DNA of 7,625 nt from Candidatus Zixiibacteriota bacterium (GCA_029933635.1 JAOZNS010000123.1:1-7625), one strand, 5' to 3'; positions 1 through 6,278 are shown, counted from the first letter of the stretch. Program-made: numbers and translations. The notes: generated by a model not told the origin, from the sequence alone.

Positions 1-2
1 AT

Positions 3-2153
3 GAGTTTATCAACCAGGGTTGCACTCACCAGAGGGACTGCGTTTTTTATGATCTCGATTCAGGGCTTCCCGCGGCCAAATGGCACTTAGAATTCCCTAA
101 AGAGGAAATTCTAAGGTTTGAAGCGTTGGACATTACTGGAGATGAGAAATTAGAAGTGCTCCTCTCAATGAGATTAAAGGACAAGGCCTGGATCATGGTC
201 TTCGATTGCGAACGTCAATTCCTCAAAAAAACTGAGTCCATTGCCCTCCAGGAGAACTTTAAGGATGGAAAGTGGGATGGCCAAATAGGCCATTTTGGAA
301 CCATAGATGTGAATGGAGATGGGCATAAGGACATTTTGGCAGACGTGTGGGCGGGACGTGATCTCAAACCAAGGGGCTTATTTGCCTTCGACTGGAAAAC
401 TGGCAAAAAACTATGGAGTTTCCTTACTGGCCCTAACCCAGATAAAATCATAACCATAGATTTAGATGGAGATTCCGTTGAAGATATACTCTTCAACACT
501 TGGGCTCCGGACAATGGCAACACTGCTGGTGATATGGACGATGGGCATAGTTACCTTGTAGCCTTAAACAGAATAGGGAATTTGCTGTGGAAAAGGCAAG
601 TTTCAGGTAGGTTCTATGGTGGCAACTTTGCGGTTGAGGATATCGATAGGGACGGAGAGGTTGAAATTATTCACGATTACAATACGGGCTCTGAGATAGA
701 TCCTAATACCAAGTGGGGAATACAAATACTCTCTGGAAGAACCGGAAGAATCAAGAAGTATATTGCTTTTTCCAAAATGTGCAAGTTCTTAGGACTTGCC
801 GATCTTAACCGGGATGGCAACAAAGAGATTATTGCTGCCACTGTTGATGGCGTTATGATGGTTCTTGACAAAGAACTGAATATACTCCCCCTAAAGCACG
901 AAGGGAACTTCCCCTGTGGTCCTGTAGAAGTTCAGGACATCAACCACGACGGCGAGCTGGAGATAATTGCTCACGGTGGAAATATACTTGAAATCCTTGA
1001 TCACAAATTGAAGTTAATCGGAAAACATACTTTTCCAGAAAGGATTGGTTATGTAAAATATCTCAGAAACCCAAAGCAGAACGGCCTTCTCTCAGTGCGG
1101 GTAGGAAGACCTCCCCGCTCTCAGTTTCTATTGCTCAAATTCGCCGAACCAAAGGGAACCACAATTACACTTATGAGTGCAAAGTTGTCCTCAGTCATTT
1201 ACTTCTTGGCTGGTGCCATAGTAGGCATTCTCCTTTTATTTGCTTACCGGGGATTACATAATCGGGTTAGGCGATCGTCGAGCGCTCGGAAAGATACCTC
1301 TGCGGCCAGAGAGGGCCTTCTCTCATCCCTTTCTGCCTTTGGCCATGGCAAACTGCCCACAGCCAATCTAAATAGGCTTACACTTCTGTTCAAAAACCTT
1401 CCGGAAGATCCGACAACATTCAATGAATACGTTAAAAGGATCAAAGATACAGTGAATGTCTTTCGAGAATACACCAGTCCCGCCCTGCAAAATATAGAGG
1501 AACGGGCCGTTAAGGCTGAGATAACAAAAGAAAAGGTGGAATCGTTTCATCGCCATCTGCAAGAGATAAAAACCCTGATCACCCAGTTGGAAACCCAGAA
1601 TTTCAGTTTTGGTAAGGTTAAAGACGTCGGCCAAAAGATAGCTACACTCGCCGATGATTTGGAAGGTGATGTAAAGACCATACAGGAGGAGCTGTATCCA
1701 TACTTTAGCTGTGATGTCTTGGGTGTAGTTCAGAAAGTCTTATCTGCTTCCTCAGCAAGGATGAGTGAGGAGAATATAGCCTTTACAGGTCTGATGGTTA
1801 AAGGCAACATTGCAGGCCATGGATTCATTCAACAAAGCGAGCTTTCAACTATCGTTGAGGATTTAATTTCCAACGCTATTTCTGCGATGAAGGAGAGGGA
1901 GGTTAAGGAGATCTCAGTAGGGATAACTTTTGGAGAAAGGAAGATAGGGATTGCCCTATCAGATACGGGCTGTGGCATTCCCAAAGAGAATATCTCCAAG
2001 ATATTCGCCAGGGACTTCAGCACCAAAGAGGAGGGCGGATTTGGCCTCTATTATGCCAAAAACACATTGGCCAAGTATGGAGGCACTATCAAGGTGCAAA
2101 AGAGTGAAGTGGGCAAAGGAACAACAATGCTGGTGGAGGTGAAAAAGGTTTAA
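3..2153 (+). CDS. Propeller-sensor histidine kinase, 5' end outside window
   Basis: This is a membrane sensor kinase. The frame is open from base 3 with no stop, so the true start is upstream; the TTG at 126 is not a credible start because bases 3-125 continue the same repeat pattern. At least 716 residues are present. The N-terminal part has FG-GAP/VCBS-like blades with Asp-rich loops, such as DVNGDGHKD, DLDGDSVED, DIDRDGEVE, DLNRDGNKE and DINHDGELE, beginning at 306, 459, 639, 801 and 936. These are preceded by TG-x-x-LW-type strands, as in calcium-binding beta-propellers. One hydrophobic helix is encoded at 1185-1248, then a basic stretch and a helical region. The C-terminal HATPase_c has an N-box (EDLISNA, Asn at 1872), G1 (DTGCGIP at 1962) and G2 (GGFGLYY at 2034). 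No textbook HisKA box is visible; the His codons at 1548 and 1554 (FHRHLQEIK) are the best phosphoacceptor candidates. The likely partner is the NtrC-type regulator downstream. The ligand is unknown. Confidence 0.9.
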   Translation, partial: EFINQGCTHQRDCVFYDLDSGLPAAKWHLEFPKEEILRFEALDITGDEKLEVLLSMRLKDKAWIMVFDCERQFLKKTESIALQENFKDGKWDGQIGHFGTIDVNGDGHKDILADVWAGRDLKPRGLFAFDWKTGKKLWSFLTGPNPDKIITIDLDGDSVEDILFNTWAPDNGNTAGDMDDGHSYLVALNRIGNLLWKRQVSGRFYGGNFAVEDIDRDGEVEIIHDYNTGSEIDPNTKWGIQILSGRTGRIKKYIAFSKMCKFLGLADLNRDGNKEIIAATVDGVMMVLDKELNILPLKHEGNFPCGPVEVQDINHDGELEIIAHGGNILEILDHKLKLIGKHTFPERIGYVKYLRNPKQNGLLSVRVGRPPRSQFLLLKFAEPKGTTITLMSAKLSSVIYFLAGAIVGILLLFAYRGLHNRVRRSSSARKDTSAAREGLLSSLSAFGHGKLPTANLNRLTLLFKNLPEDPTTFNEYVKRIKDTVNVFREYTSPALQNIEERAVKAEITKEKVESFHRHLQEIKTLITQLETQNFSFGKVKDVGQKIATLADDLEGDVKTIQEELYPYFSCDVLGVVQKVLSASSARMSEENIAFTGLMVKGNIAGHGFIQQSELSTIVEDLISNAISAMKEREVKEISVGITFGERKIGIALSDTGCGIPKENISKIFARDFSTKEEGGFGLYYAKNTLAKYGGTIKVQKSEVGKGTTMLVEVKKV

Positions 2154-2154
2154 T

Positions 2155-2182
2155 GAACGCAGATTGCGCAGACTAACGCAGA
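2155..2182 (+). repeat. Left inverted repeat of cassette (3 x CGCAGA)
   Basis: CGCAGA occurs at 2158-2163, 2167-2172 and 2177-2182, with start-to-start spacing of 9 then 10 bases. Compared with the reverse complement of 2676-2703, 22 of 28 positions match, all mismatches lie between the hexamers, and the 9/10 spacing is reproduced. A T-run follows at 2185-2192. Confidence 0.8.
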
Positions 2183-2224
2183 CTATTTTTTTGAGGCCCA
2201 TTTATTTGGAAAAGGACCTATTCA

Positions 2225-2635
2225 ATGACTTTAGAATATAAACACATCGACTTGACTGAACAGATTATCAAAGCATTTTATAGGGTATACAAAACTTTAG
2301 GTTATGGGTTCTTGGAAAAAGTGTATGTTAACTCCTTGATTATTGAGTTACGGAAACTTGGACTTCATGTGCGCCAAGAAGTTCCTATTCAGGTCTATTA
2401 TGAGGGTCAGGTTGTGGGTGAATACTTTGCTGATTTGTTGGTTGAAGATCGGGTAATTATAGAGGTCAAAGCAAAGCGGGAACTTGTTGATGAACATGAA
2501 GCTCAGTTGTTGAACTATCTTAAATCCACCATTTATGAAGTGGGTTTACTCCTTAACTTTGGACCTGAGCCCCAGATCAAACGCAAAGCCTATGATAATG
2601 CCCGCAAGGGGGCACTAACTTGGGTGAAGAAGTAA
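2225..2635 (+). CDS. GxxExxY family protein, PDDEXK nuclease-like
   Basis: The 136-residue protein is full length for the GxxExxY family (PDDEXK_3 group), whose cellular role is not established. The naming motif is GFLEKVY at residues 28-34. A PD-(D/E)XK-like core follows: Asp70 in YFADLL, then Glu80 and Lys82 in IIEVKA, then a QLLNYL helix at 94-99. The core residues expected for a metal-dependent nuclease fold are therefore present, but the substrate is unknown. The ATG at 2225 is preceded by AAAGGA at 2211-2216 with good spacing. The gene has its own leader inside a pair of inverted repeats and interrupts a kinase-regulator gene pair, which suggests a passenger or selfish cassette rather than a signalling component. 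Confidence 0.9.
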   Translation: MTLEYKHIDLTEQIIKAFYRVYKTLGYGFLEKVYVNSLIIELRKLGLHVRQEVPIQVYYEGQVVGEYFADLLVEDRVIIEVKAKRELVDEHEAQLLNYLKSTIYEVGLLLNFGPEPQIKRKAYDNARKGALTWVKK

Positions 2636-2675
2636 TCCAAAGCATCAATAATAGTTGCCTATCTTGTCGTTTTGA

Positions 2676-2703
2676 TCTGCGTCCATCTGCGTTGTCTGCG
2701 TTC
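2676..2703 (-). repeat. Right inverted repeat of cassette (3 x TCTGCG)
   Basis: TCTGCG occurs at 2676-2681, 2686-2691 and 2695-2700, the mirror image of the left end, including the spacing of 10 then 9 bases. The outer nine bases (TCTGCGTTC) are a perfect complement of the outer nine of the left repeat. Confidence 0.8.
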
Positions 2704-2719
2704 TATTGTAGACACCTGT

Positions 2720-2724
2720 AGGGG
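2720..2724 (+). promoter_or_regulatory. Ribosome binding site fixing the regulator start at 2731
   Basis: AGGGG lies six bases before the ATG at 2731. A TTG two codons upstream (2725) would leave no room for this site, so the ATG is the better start. Confidence 0.6.
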
Positions 2725-2730
2725 TTGCAA

Positions 2731-4083
2731 ATGAATAAACCAAAGATCTTAATTGTTGATGACAATAAGGACTTTATCGGGGATTTAACCCTACTTCTCC
2801 AGAGCGATTTCTCCAGTGAGGGAGCTCTAAGTGGTGAGGAGGCCCTTACCCTTCTGCAGCGCAAAAACTACGACGCTATACTCCTGGACATCGACTTTGG
2901 AGAGGGACGGATGGATGGTTTCCAGTTTCTGAAGAAAGTTCACCAGGAGTTCCCCTGGTTACCAGTAGTTATGGTAAGCAAATATGAGTCCGTCGAGACG
3001 GTTGTCAAGGCTATGAAGATGGGTGCTTCCAATTATGTCGGCAAAAAACCTAACTTAATGGAACTGAAAATCTCTATCCAGAAAGCGATGGATGAATTGA
3101 AGCTCAAAGGAAACCATCAGCTTCTGGTCGAGGAGATTGAAGAACTAAAAGGCCAGCTCATTGGGGAAAGCGAAGTCCTCAAAGAAATCAGAAGGAAGAT
3201 AGATAGACTATCCCAGGTGGATAGCACGGTTTTGATCACCGGCGAGACGGGCACGGGGAAAGAGCTGGTGGCACGTAAGCTTCACAAGAATAGTCCACGC
3301 AAAGACTGTGCCTTTGTAGCCGTCAACTGTGCCGCCATTCCTAAGGAGCTCTTTGAAAGCGAGCTCTTTGGGCATGAAAAGGGCTCATTTACTGGAGCAA
3401 TCAAAAGACAGCGGGGAAAGTTTGAATTAGCCAATGAAGGAACTATCTTTCTGGATGAGATAACAGAACTGAATATCTCCACCCAAGCCAAACTCCTTAG
3501 AGTTCTTCAGGAAAAAGCAATCGAAAGAGTAGGCGGCACTGACCTCATTCCGATCAACGTCCGAGTGATAGCAGCAACAAACCGGAATCTGGCTGACCTT
3601 GTTCAAAGGGGGGAATTCCGTGATGACCTTTATTATAGGCTGAAGGTCACCAGAATTCACCTCCCCCCTTTGAGGGAGCGCAAGGAAGACATCCCCCTGC
3701 TTGCCAAATACTTCGCAGTCAAGAAAGCGTCTAAGCTAAAGAGAGCCATTCCGGAGATCTCAAAGGAAGCTATTGGTCTACTGGTCTCCTATAATTGGCC
3801 AGGAAACATAAGGGAGTTAGAGAATCTAATCGAAAATGCCCTCGTCTACGCTGAGGGGGAAACCATAGAGGCCCACCTCTTCTCCGAAATCCTCCCAACT
3901 AACTACGGTTCATTCCCCAATTATGAAGCCGCCAAAAAGGCGGCATTGGAGAAATTCCAAAGGGACTATATCACCACCATTCTAAAGGCAGAGGACGGAA
4001 ACGTCACCAAGGCTGCTTCTCGAATGGGCATCTCTCGTCAAGGACTGCAAAAGATGATGAGGAATCTGTCCTTAACCGGGTAA
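2731..4083 (+). CDS. NtrC-type sigma-54-dependent response regulator
   Basis: This is a two-component transcription activator of 450 residues, the usual length for the NtrC class. The receiver domain (about 5-120) has the acidic pair Asp10/Asp11, phosphoacceptor Asp53, Ser83, and Lys106 followed by Pro. The loop after Asp53 is longer than usual (DIDFGEGRMDG). The central AAA+ domain (about 143-370) has Walker A GETGTGKE at 171-178, the sigma-54-contacting loop as GSFTGA at 218-223 (a Ser variant of GAFTGA), and Walker B TIFLDEI with Asp242/Glu243. Later landmarks are ATNRNL, FRDDLYYRL and NWPGNIRELENLIE. The C-terminus (about 411-450) is a Fis-type helix-turn-helix (GNVTKAASRMGISRQGL). It should use ATP hydrolysis to open sigma-54 polymerase at the 4422-4437 promoter. 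Its cognate kinase is probably the propeller kinase, now separated by the cassette. Confidence 0.95.
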   Translation: MNKPKILIVDDNKDFIGDLTLLLQSDFSSEGALSGEEALTLLQRKNYDAILLDIDFGEGRMDGFQFLKKVHQEFPWLPVVMVSKYESVETVVKAMKMGASNYVGKKPNLMELKISIQKAMDELKLKGNHQLLVEEIEELKGQLIGESEVLKEIRRKIDRLSQVDSTVLITGETGTGKELVARKLHKNSPRKDCAFVAVNCAAIPKELFESELFGHEKGSFTGAIKRQRGKFELANEGTIFLDEITELNISTQAKLLRVLQEKAIERVGGTDLIPINVRVIAATNRNLADLVQRGEFRDDLYYRLKVTRIHLPPLRERKEDIPLLAKYFAVKKASKLKRAIPEISKEAIGLLVSYNWPGNIRELENLIENALVYAEGETIEAHLFSEILPTNYGSFPNYEAAKKAALEKFQRDYITTILKAEDGNVTKAASRMGISRQGLQKMMRNLSLTG

Positions 4084-4091
4084 ACCTTATG

Positions 4092-4147
4092 AGACGCAGA
4101 TTTTCCCCGATACCCGTAGAAAGTTAAAAGCTTGCCAATCTGCATCT
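4092..4147 (+). repeat. Possible relic of a CGCAGA inverted-repeat element
   Basis: GACGCAGATT at 4093-4102 and AATCTGCATC at 4137-4146 are inverted copies of each other with one mismatch, 34 bases apart. The sequence resembles the outer end of the cassette at 2155-2703, and it also begins just after a stop codon. It could be what remains after loss of a second cassette, or a chance hairpin. Confidence 0.3.
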
Positions 4148-4164
4148 AAAGCCCGCCGTTTGTG

Positions 4165-4192
4165 CCGTCAGGGCTCCTGTCCTGACGGAGCC
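4165..4192 (+). other. Stem-loop with a competing alternative stem
   Basis: CCGTCAGG (4165-4172) and CCTGACGG (4181-4188) form a perfect 8-bp stem around an 8-base loop. GGCTCC (4172-4177) can instead pair with GGAGCC (4187-4192), and the two pairings exclude each other. No T-run follows, so it is not a classic intrinsic terminator. Role unknown. Confidence 0.5.
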
Positions 4193-4218
4193 AGTGCATT
4201 GCCAACTTCCGCCCTTTA

Positions 4219-4238
4219 GTGCCAACCTTAGTTTGCAC
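4219..4238 (+). promoter_or_regulatory. Dyad site 1, candidate enhancer (UAS) for the sigma-54 activator
   Basis: GTGCCAACCTTAGTTTGCAC shows twofold symmetry: seven of the eight outer base pairs match. A copy differing at 2 of 20 positions lies exactly 70 bases downstream. Its centre is about 220 bp upstream of the predicted sigma-54 start point, a normal distance for an NtrC-class enhancer. That the neighbouring activator binds it is inferred. Confidence 0.5.
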
Positions 4239-4288
4239 CTTCAAAGTTCTGTCTATGGTTGAACGTTTTAGTATCCCCTGCCGAAACC

Positions 4289-4308
4289 CTGCCAACCTAA
4301 GTTTGCAC
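4289..4308 (+). promoter_or_regulatory. Dyad site 2, candidate enhancer (UAS) for the sigma-54 activator
   Basis: CTGCCAACCTAAGTTTGCAC is the second copy of the dyad, with six of eight outer pairs symmetric. Its centre is about 150 bp upstream of the predicted start point. Paired sites are expected because NtrC-class proteins bind as dimers and assemble into higher oligomers over tandem sites. Further GCCAAC half-sites lie at 4201 and 4343. Confidence 0.5.
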
Positions 4309-4390
4309 TAACAGCTTAATAACCATTTCCTCCCGATCTAAAGCCAACTCTCCACAGGCATAACTTCCAGGAAAACAATAAATTGCAAGG

Positions 4391-4411
4391 GAAAGATTTT
4401 TCTAATCTTTC
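4391..4411 (+). terminator. AT-rich hairpin upstream of the sigma-54 promoter
   Basis: GAAAGATT (4391-4398) and AATCTTTC (4404-4411) form a perfect 8-bp stem with a 5-base loop, followed by a T-rich stretch through 4422. It could act as a weak terminator for read-through from the regulator gene, although 300 bases is far from that stop codon. It could equally be a bendable or protein-binding site between enhancer and promoter. Confidence 0.35.
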
Positions 4412-4421
4412 TTCTACTTTT

Positions 4422-4437
4422 TGGCAAACCTTTTGCT
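4422..4437 (+). promoter_or_regulatory. Sigma-54 (-24/-12) promoter
   Basis: TGGCAAACCTTTTGCT fits the sigma-54 consensus TGGCACG-N4-TTGCW: the -24 TGGCA and -12 TTGCT boxes are perfect and the GG-to-GC spacing is exactly ten bases. Only the two positions after TGGCA deviate (AA for CG). The start point should be near 4448, giving a leader of about 56 bases before the receiver gene. The adjacent sigma-54 activator gene and the upstream dyad pair support the call. Confidence 0.75.
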
Positions 4438-4503
4438 TTTAGAGTAGGTAGAACTGCTGAAAGAAATCCGGAAGAGAAACTCACCTCAAACAGAGAAGAC
4501 TCT

Positions 4504-4923
4504 ATGCCAGAAACAGTAATAGAGGCACAAAGAACCAAAAAGATACTAATTATCGACGATGAGGAGGAATTCCTCAACGATCTCACATTCCTTTTGGATG
4601 GACCTTACCAGTTGATTACAGCTCCAGGAAGTCAGGAGGGGTTGAGGTTATTAAGAAAAACCTCACCTGACTTGATAATCCTCGACATCCATATGCCCGC
4701 ATATCTGGCCCAGAGCGATGAAGACGAAGGGATTGAACTTCTCCGAAAGCTAAAAACCGGAAGATGGTCAAAGATTCCGGTAATCATCCTTACCAAATTC
4801 GACATTGAGGAGGTAAAGGGAAAATGCTCTGATTTCAGGATCGAGGCCTATTTTAGAAAGCCACCTAAAGTGGCGGAACTGAAGGAGAGAATCGGGGAGT
4901 TACTTGGTGGAGCAAATAATTGA
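4504..4923 (+). CDS. Stand-alone receiver-domain response regulator
   Basis: The 139-residue CheY-like protein is one receiver domain with no output domain. It has Asp18/Asp19 (IIDDEEEF), phosphoacceptor Asp61 (IILDIHMP), Thr97 (VIILTKFD) and Lys119-Pro120. Between Asp61 and the next helix is an unusually long acidic loop (YLAQSDEDEG) where most receivers have only MDG. The ATG at 4504 has a weak GA-rich ribosome site, but no in-frame start lies close upstream. It is the first gene after the sigma-54 promoter and is followed after 31 bases by OMP A, so it is probably co-transcribed with it. It may act by protein contact or as a phosphate sink for the same kinase; that is inferred from gene order. 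A fragment like its C-terminus recurs at 5879. Confidence 0.93.
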   Translation: MPETVIEAQRTKKILIIDDEEEFLNDLTFLLDGPYQLITAPGSQEGLRLLRKTSPDLIILDIHMPAYLAQSDEDEGIELLRKLKTGRWSKIPVIILTKFDIEEVKGKCSDFRIEAYFRKPPKVAELKERIGELLGGANN

Positions 4924-4954
4924 ATGAAACAAACCTGAAAAAAAGGAGGAAAAA

Positions 4955-5665
4955 ATGAAAACAGGAAACAGAATGTTGCTGAATTTGATTGTCCTCTTTT
5001 TATTTCTCCTACCCAATTGGGCACAAGCCCGCGGTGGAATCACCTTTCAGGGGGCAATGTTTATCCCATCTTTGAAAATGATCAGCGAGACCTCAGGAAG
5101 CTATAGTATTGGGGATTATTCAGGAAGCTTTAGTGAAAAGGTCGAAGCAATAGGCCAAAATATTAGAGCTAACTCTGTAGGAATAGGAATCCATTTCAAG
5201 GAACCTTCTGGTTCTGGGGTTAGAATCGCTTATCAATACAGGCCAGAGTCTGAAATGGTGTATATCAGGGAAACGGTAGAGAACAACGGGTATGAACACT
5301 TAGAGGATGAACGTCCAAGAATATGTTGCTCACTGCATATGGCCTCCCTTTCCGTGATGAGACACATCACTGTAGTAAAGCCCCTTGATCTTTATCTTGG
5401 CGCTGGAGGAGCTGTAATTGCTCTTGAGTATCCCCATAAGTACCTCTTTAAAGATTACAGCTATGGCTTTTCAGGGTTCCCCTTGATTGGTGTTGAACTT
5501 TTGATCACATCCAGGATTGGATTATACGGGGAGTACCAGTACCACTTTGGTAGAACCTTGGATGATTATTACGATGCCTCAACTAAGGGTGGTTCTATAT
5601 CTATGAATTGGTACTTCTCCCTGACTGGCCCCAATATGGTGGGTGGAGTAAACCTATACTTCTGA
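4955..5665 (+). CDS. Outer-membrane beta-barrel-like protein, paralog A
   Basis: The 236-residue exported protein has a cleavable signal peptide (residues 1-25): a basic start, a Leu/Phe-rich core and an AQA signal peptidase I site before Arg26. The mature part alternates polar and hydrophobic residues in strand-like stretches (VRIAYQYRPE, LDLYLGAGGAVIALEY, IGLYGEYQYHFGR) and ends in GGVNLYF, the terminal Phe typical of outer-membrane barrels. Its size suits an eight-strand barrel of the OmpA/opacity type. A strong ribosome site, AAAGGAGGA at 4942-4950, precedes the ATG. Gene order makes it the effector of the sigma-54 operon. Its closest visible relative is the protein at 6783. Blocks shared with paralog B include RVRIAYQYRPE (GVRIAYQYRPE here), HxxSLSVM, GFSGFPL and EYQxHFGRTL. 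Specific function unknown. Confidence 0.85.
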   Translation: MKTGNRMLLNLIVLFLFLLPNWAQARGGITFQGAMFIPSLKMISETSGSYSIGDYSGSFSEKVEAIGQNIRANSVGIGIHFKEPSGSGVRIAYQYRPESEMVYIRETVENNGYEHLEDERPRICCSLHMASLSVMRHITVVKPLDLYLGAGGAVIALEYPHKYLFKDYSYGFSGFPLIGVELLITSRIGLYGEYQYHFGRTLDDYYDASTKGGSISMNWYFSLTGPNMVGGVNLYF

Positions 5666-5693
5666 AGCCAACACACCAAAGCTGAAGATTAAA

Positions 5694-5752
5694 GAAGCGA
5701 GAAATGAAGGTAGCACCAGACGTCAAAAAGGGAGAATTCTCGAGTCACTCAA
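5694..5752 (+). repeat. 59-bp box, copy 1, downstream of OMP A
   Basis: This copy lies 28 bases after the OMP A stop and matches 7514-7572 at 58 of 59 bases (A at 5708, G at 7528). Shorter patches of similarity fill the gap back to the stop codon (AAAGCTGAAGATT in both). Inside are the palindromes GACGTC, GAGAATTCTC and CTCGAG, plus GAGTCACTC with half-site symmetry. CGAGAA at 5698-5703 can pair with TTCTCG at 5737-5742. Role unknown: a structured RNA element, a recombination site or a repeat tied to this gene family are all possible. Confidence 0.85.
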
Positions 5753-5878
5753 GAAAGATGAAACAGAAAAGCGGTATAAGATTCCAGCAAGCGTGCTAAC
5801 GAAGCCCAATCTTCAGGTAGGTAAGGGGAAAAGTGCTGCAATTCCTGGCCACAAGCTTATTTGAGGAACTCACTCAGA

Positions 5879-5923
5879 GTGGCAGAGCTGAAGGAGAAGA
5901 TGGAACAGTTAATGGGTATTTAA
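5879..5923 (+). pseudogene. Fragment resembling a receiver C-terminus
   Basis: Reading from 5879 gives VAELKEKMEQLMGI and a stop, against VAELKERIGELLGG at the C-terminus of the 4504-4923 receiver. By direct comparison 29 of 42 bases match. It may be the tail of a lost second receiver gene, which would fit a duplicated receiver-OMP unit. The match is short, and amphipathic helices of this kind are common, so chance is possible. The rest of 5666-5951 holds the 59-bp box and no convincing gene. Confidence 0.35.
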
Positions 5924-5951
5924 TTGACAAATAAACAGAAGGAGGTAAAGC

Positions 5952-6218
5952 ATGAACAAAAGGTTTCCAGTTTTATCGACAGTCTCAAGTCTGCTTCGGG
6001 TTGTTGGATGGATAGTGGCAGTAGTTGGTGTCATTTATGCTGGCTATGAAGGAATTTTTGAACCCATGCTACCCAGACATTCCTTTAGTGGACAAAATCT
6101 GGTGGAGCTGATAACGGGTTTAGTCCTTGGACTTTTCGGCCTCCTTACCGTAGCTTTCTCGGAAGTAGTAGGAGTTCTCTTCGCCATAGAGGAGAACACG
6201 AGAACTACTCTGCAGTAA
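5952..6218 (+). CDS. Small two-helix membrane protein
   Basis: The 88-residue protein starts at ATG 5952 behind a strong AAGGAGGT (5939-5946). It has two hydrophobic helices, about residues 14-32 and 51-77, joined by a short loop with several charged or polar residues. The C-terminal tail carries IEENTR at 79-84. The pattern of Arg-Val-Val-Gly-Trp in the first helix, Gly/Leu-rich second helix and EENTR tail recalls small uncharacterised bacterial membrane proteins I have seen, but I cannot assign a named family. It sits between the two OMP genes and ahead of a second small membrane protein. No promoter is evident, so read-through from the OMP A operon is possible. Function unknown. Confidence 0.75.
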   Translation: MNKRFPVLSTVSSLLRVVGWIVAVVGVIYAGYEGIFEPMLPRHSFSGQNLVELITGLVLGLFGLLTVAFSEVVGVLFAIEENTRTTLQ

Positions 6219-6278
6219 CCGATTGCGGAGAAAGCAATAGAAATAGACTGTTTAACAACAGGCTTAAGCAGTTGGAGA

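Larger units (their letters stand above)
2155..2703 (+). mobile_element. GxxExxY gene cassette bounded by inverted repeats
   Basis: A 549-bp unit has one small gene in the middle and 28-bp imperfect inverted repeats at its ends (2155-2182 and 2676-2703). It begins one base after the kinase stop codon and ends 27 bases before the regulator ATG, so it lies between two genes that would normally be adjacent. No transposase is encoded, and I see no convincing target-site duplication. If it moves, it would need help in trans or use a mechanism tied to the nuclease-like protein it encodes. Mobility is inferred from layout and from the scattered occurrence of this family in environmental genomes. Confidence 0.6.

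Noticed and set aside
126..2153. Kinase starting at TTG 126
   Set aside because: The same frame is open back to base 3 and encodes more propeller-like sequence (VFYDLDSGLP, KWHLEFPKEE), so the gene starts outside the window.
3269..3285. TGGCACG as an internal sigma-54 promoter
   Set aside because: The -12 GC is not at the required spacing and the site lies inside the AAA+ coding region just after Walker A.
4338..4586. Minus-strand ORF across the sigma-54 promoter and receiver start
   Set aside because: Low-complexity Ser/Leu-rich translation with no ribosome site or family resemblance; it is a shadow of the receiver frame on the other strand.
5735..5745. Adjacent EcoRI and XhoI sites (GAATTCTCGAG) as a cloning or adaptor artefact
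   Set aside because: The same sites occur inside a 59-bp repeat at two places, each beside a different paralog and with a base difference, which is not how adaptor contamination looks.
5704..5799. Tiny ORF starting in the 59-bp box (MKVAPDVKKGEF...)
   Set aside because: No ribosome site; the second copy diverges in sequence and length right after the box (25 versus 31 residues), so the peptide is not conserved as a unit.
5924..5929. TTGACA as a -35 box for the gene at 5952
   Set aside because: It lies only about 22 bases before the start codon, so a -10 box would fall on the ribosome site and start codon.
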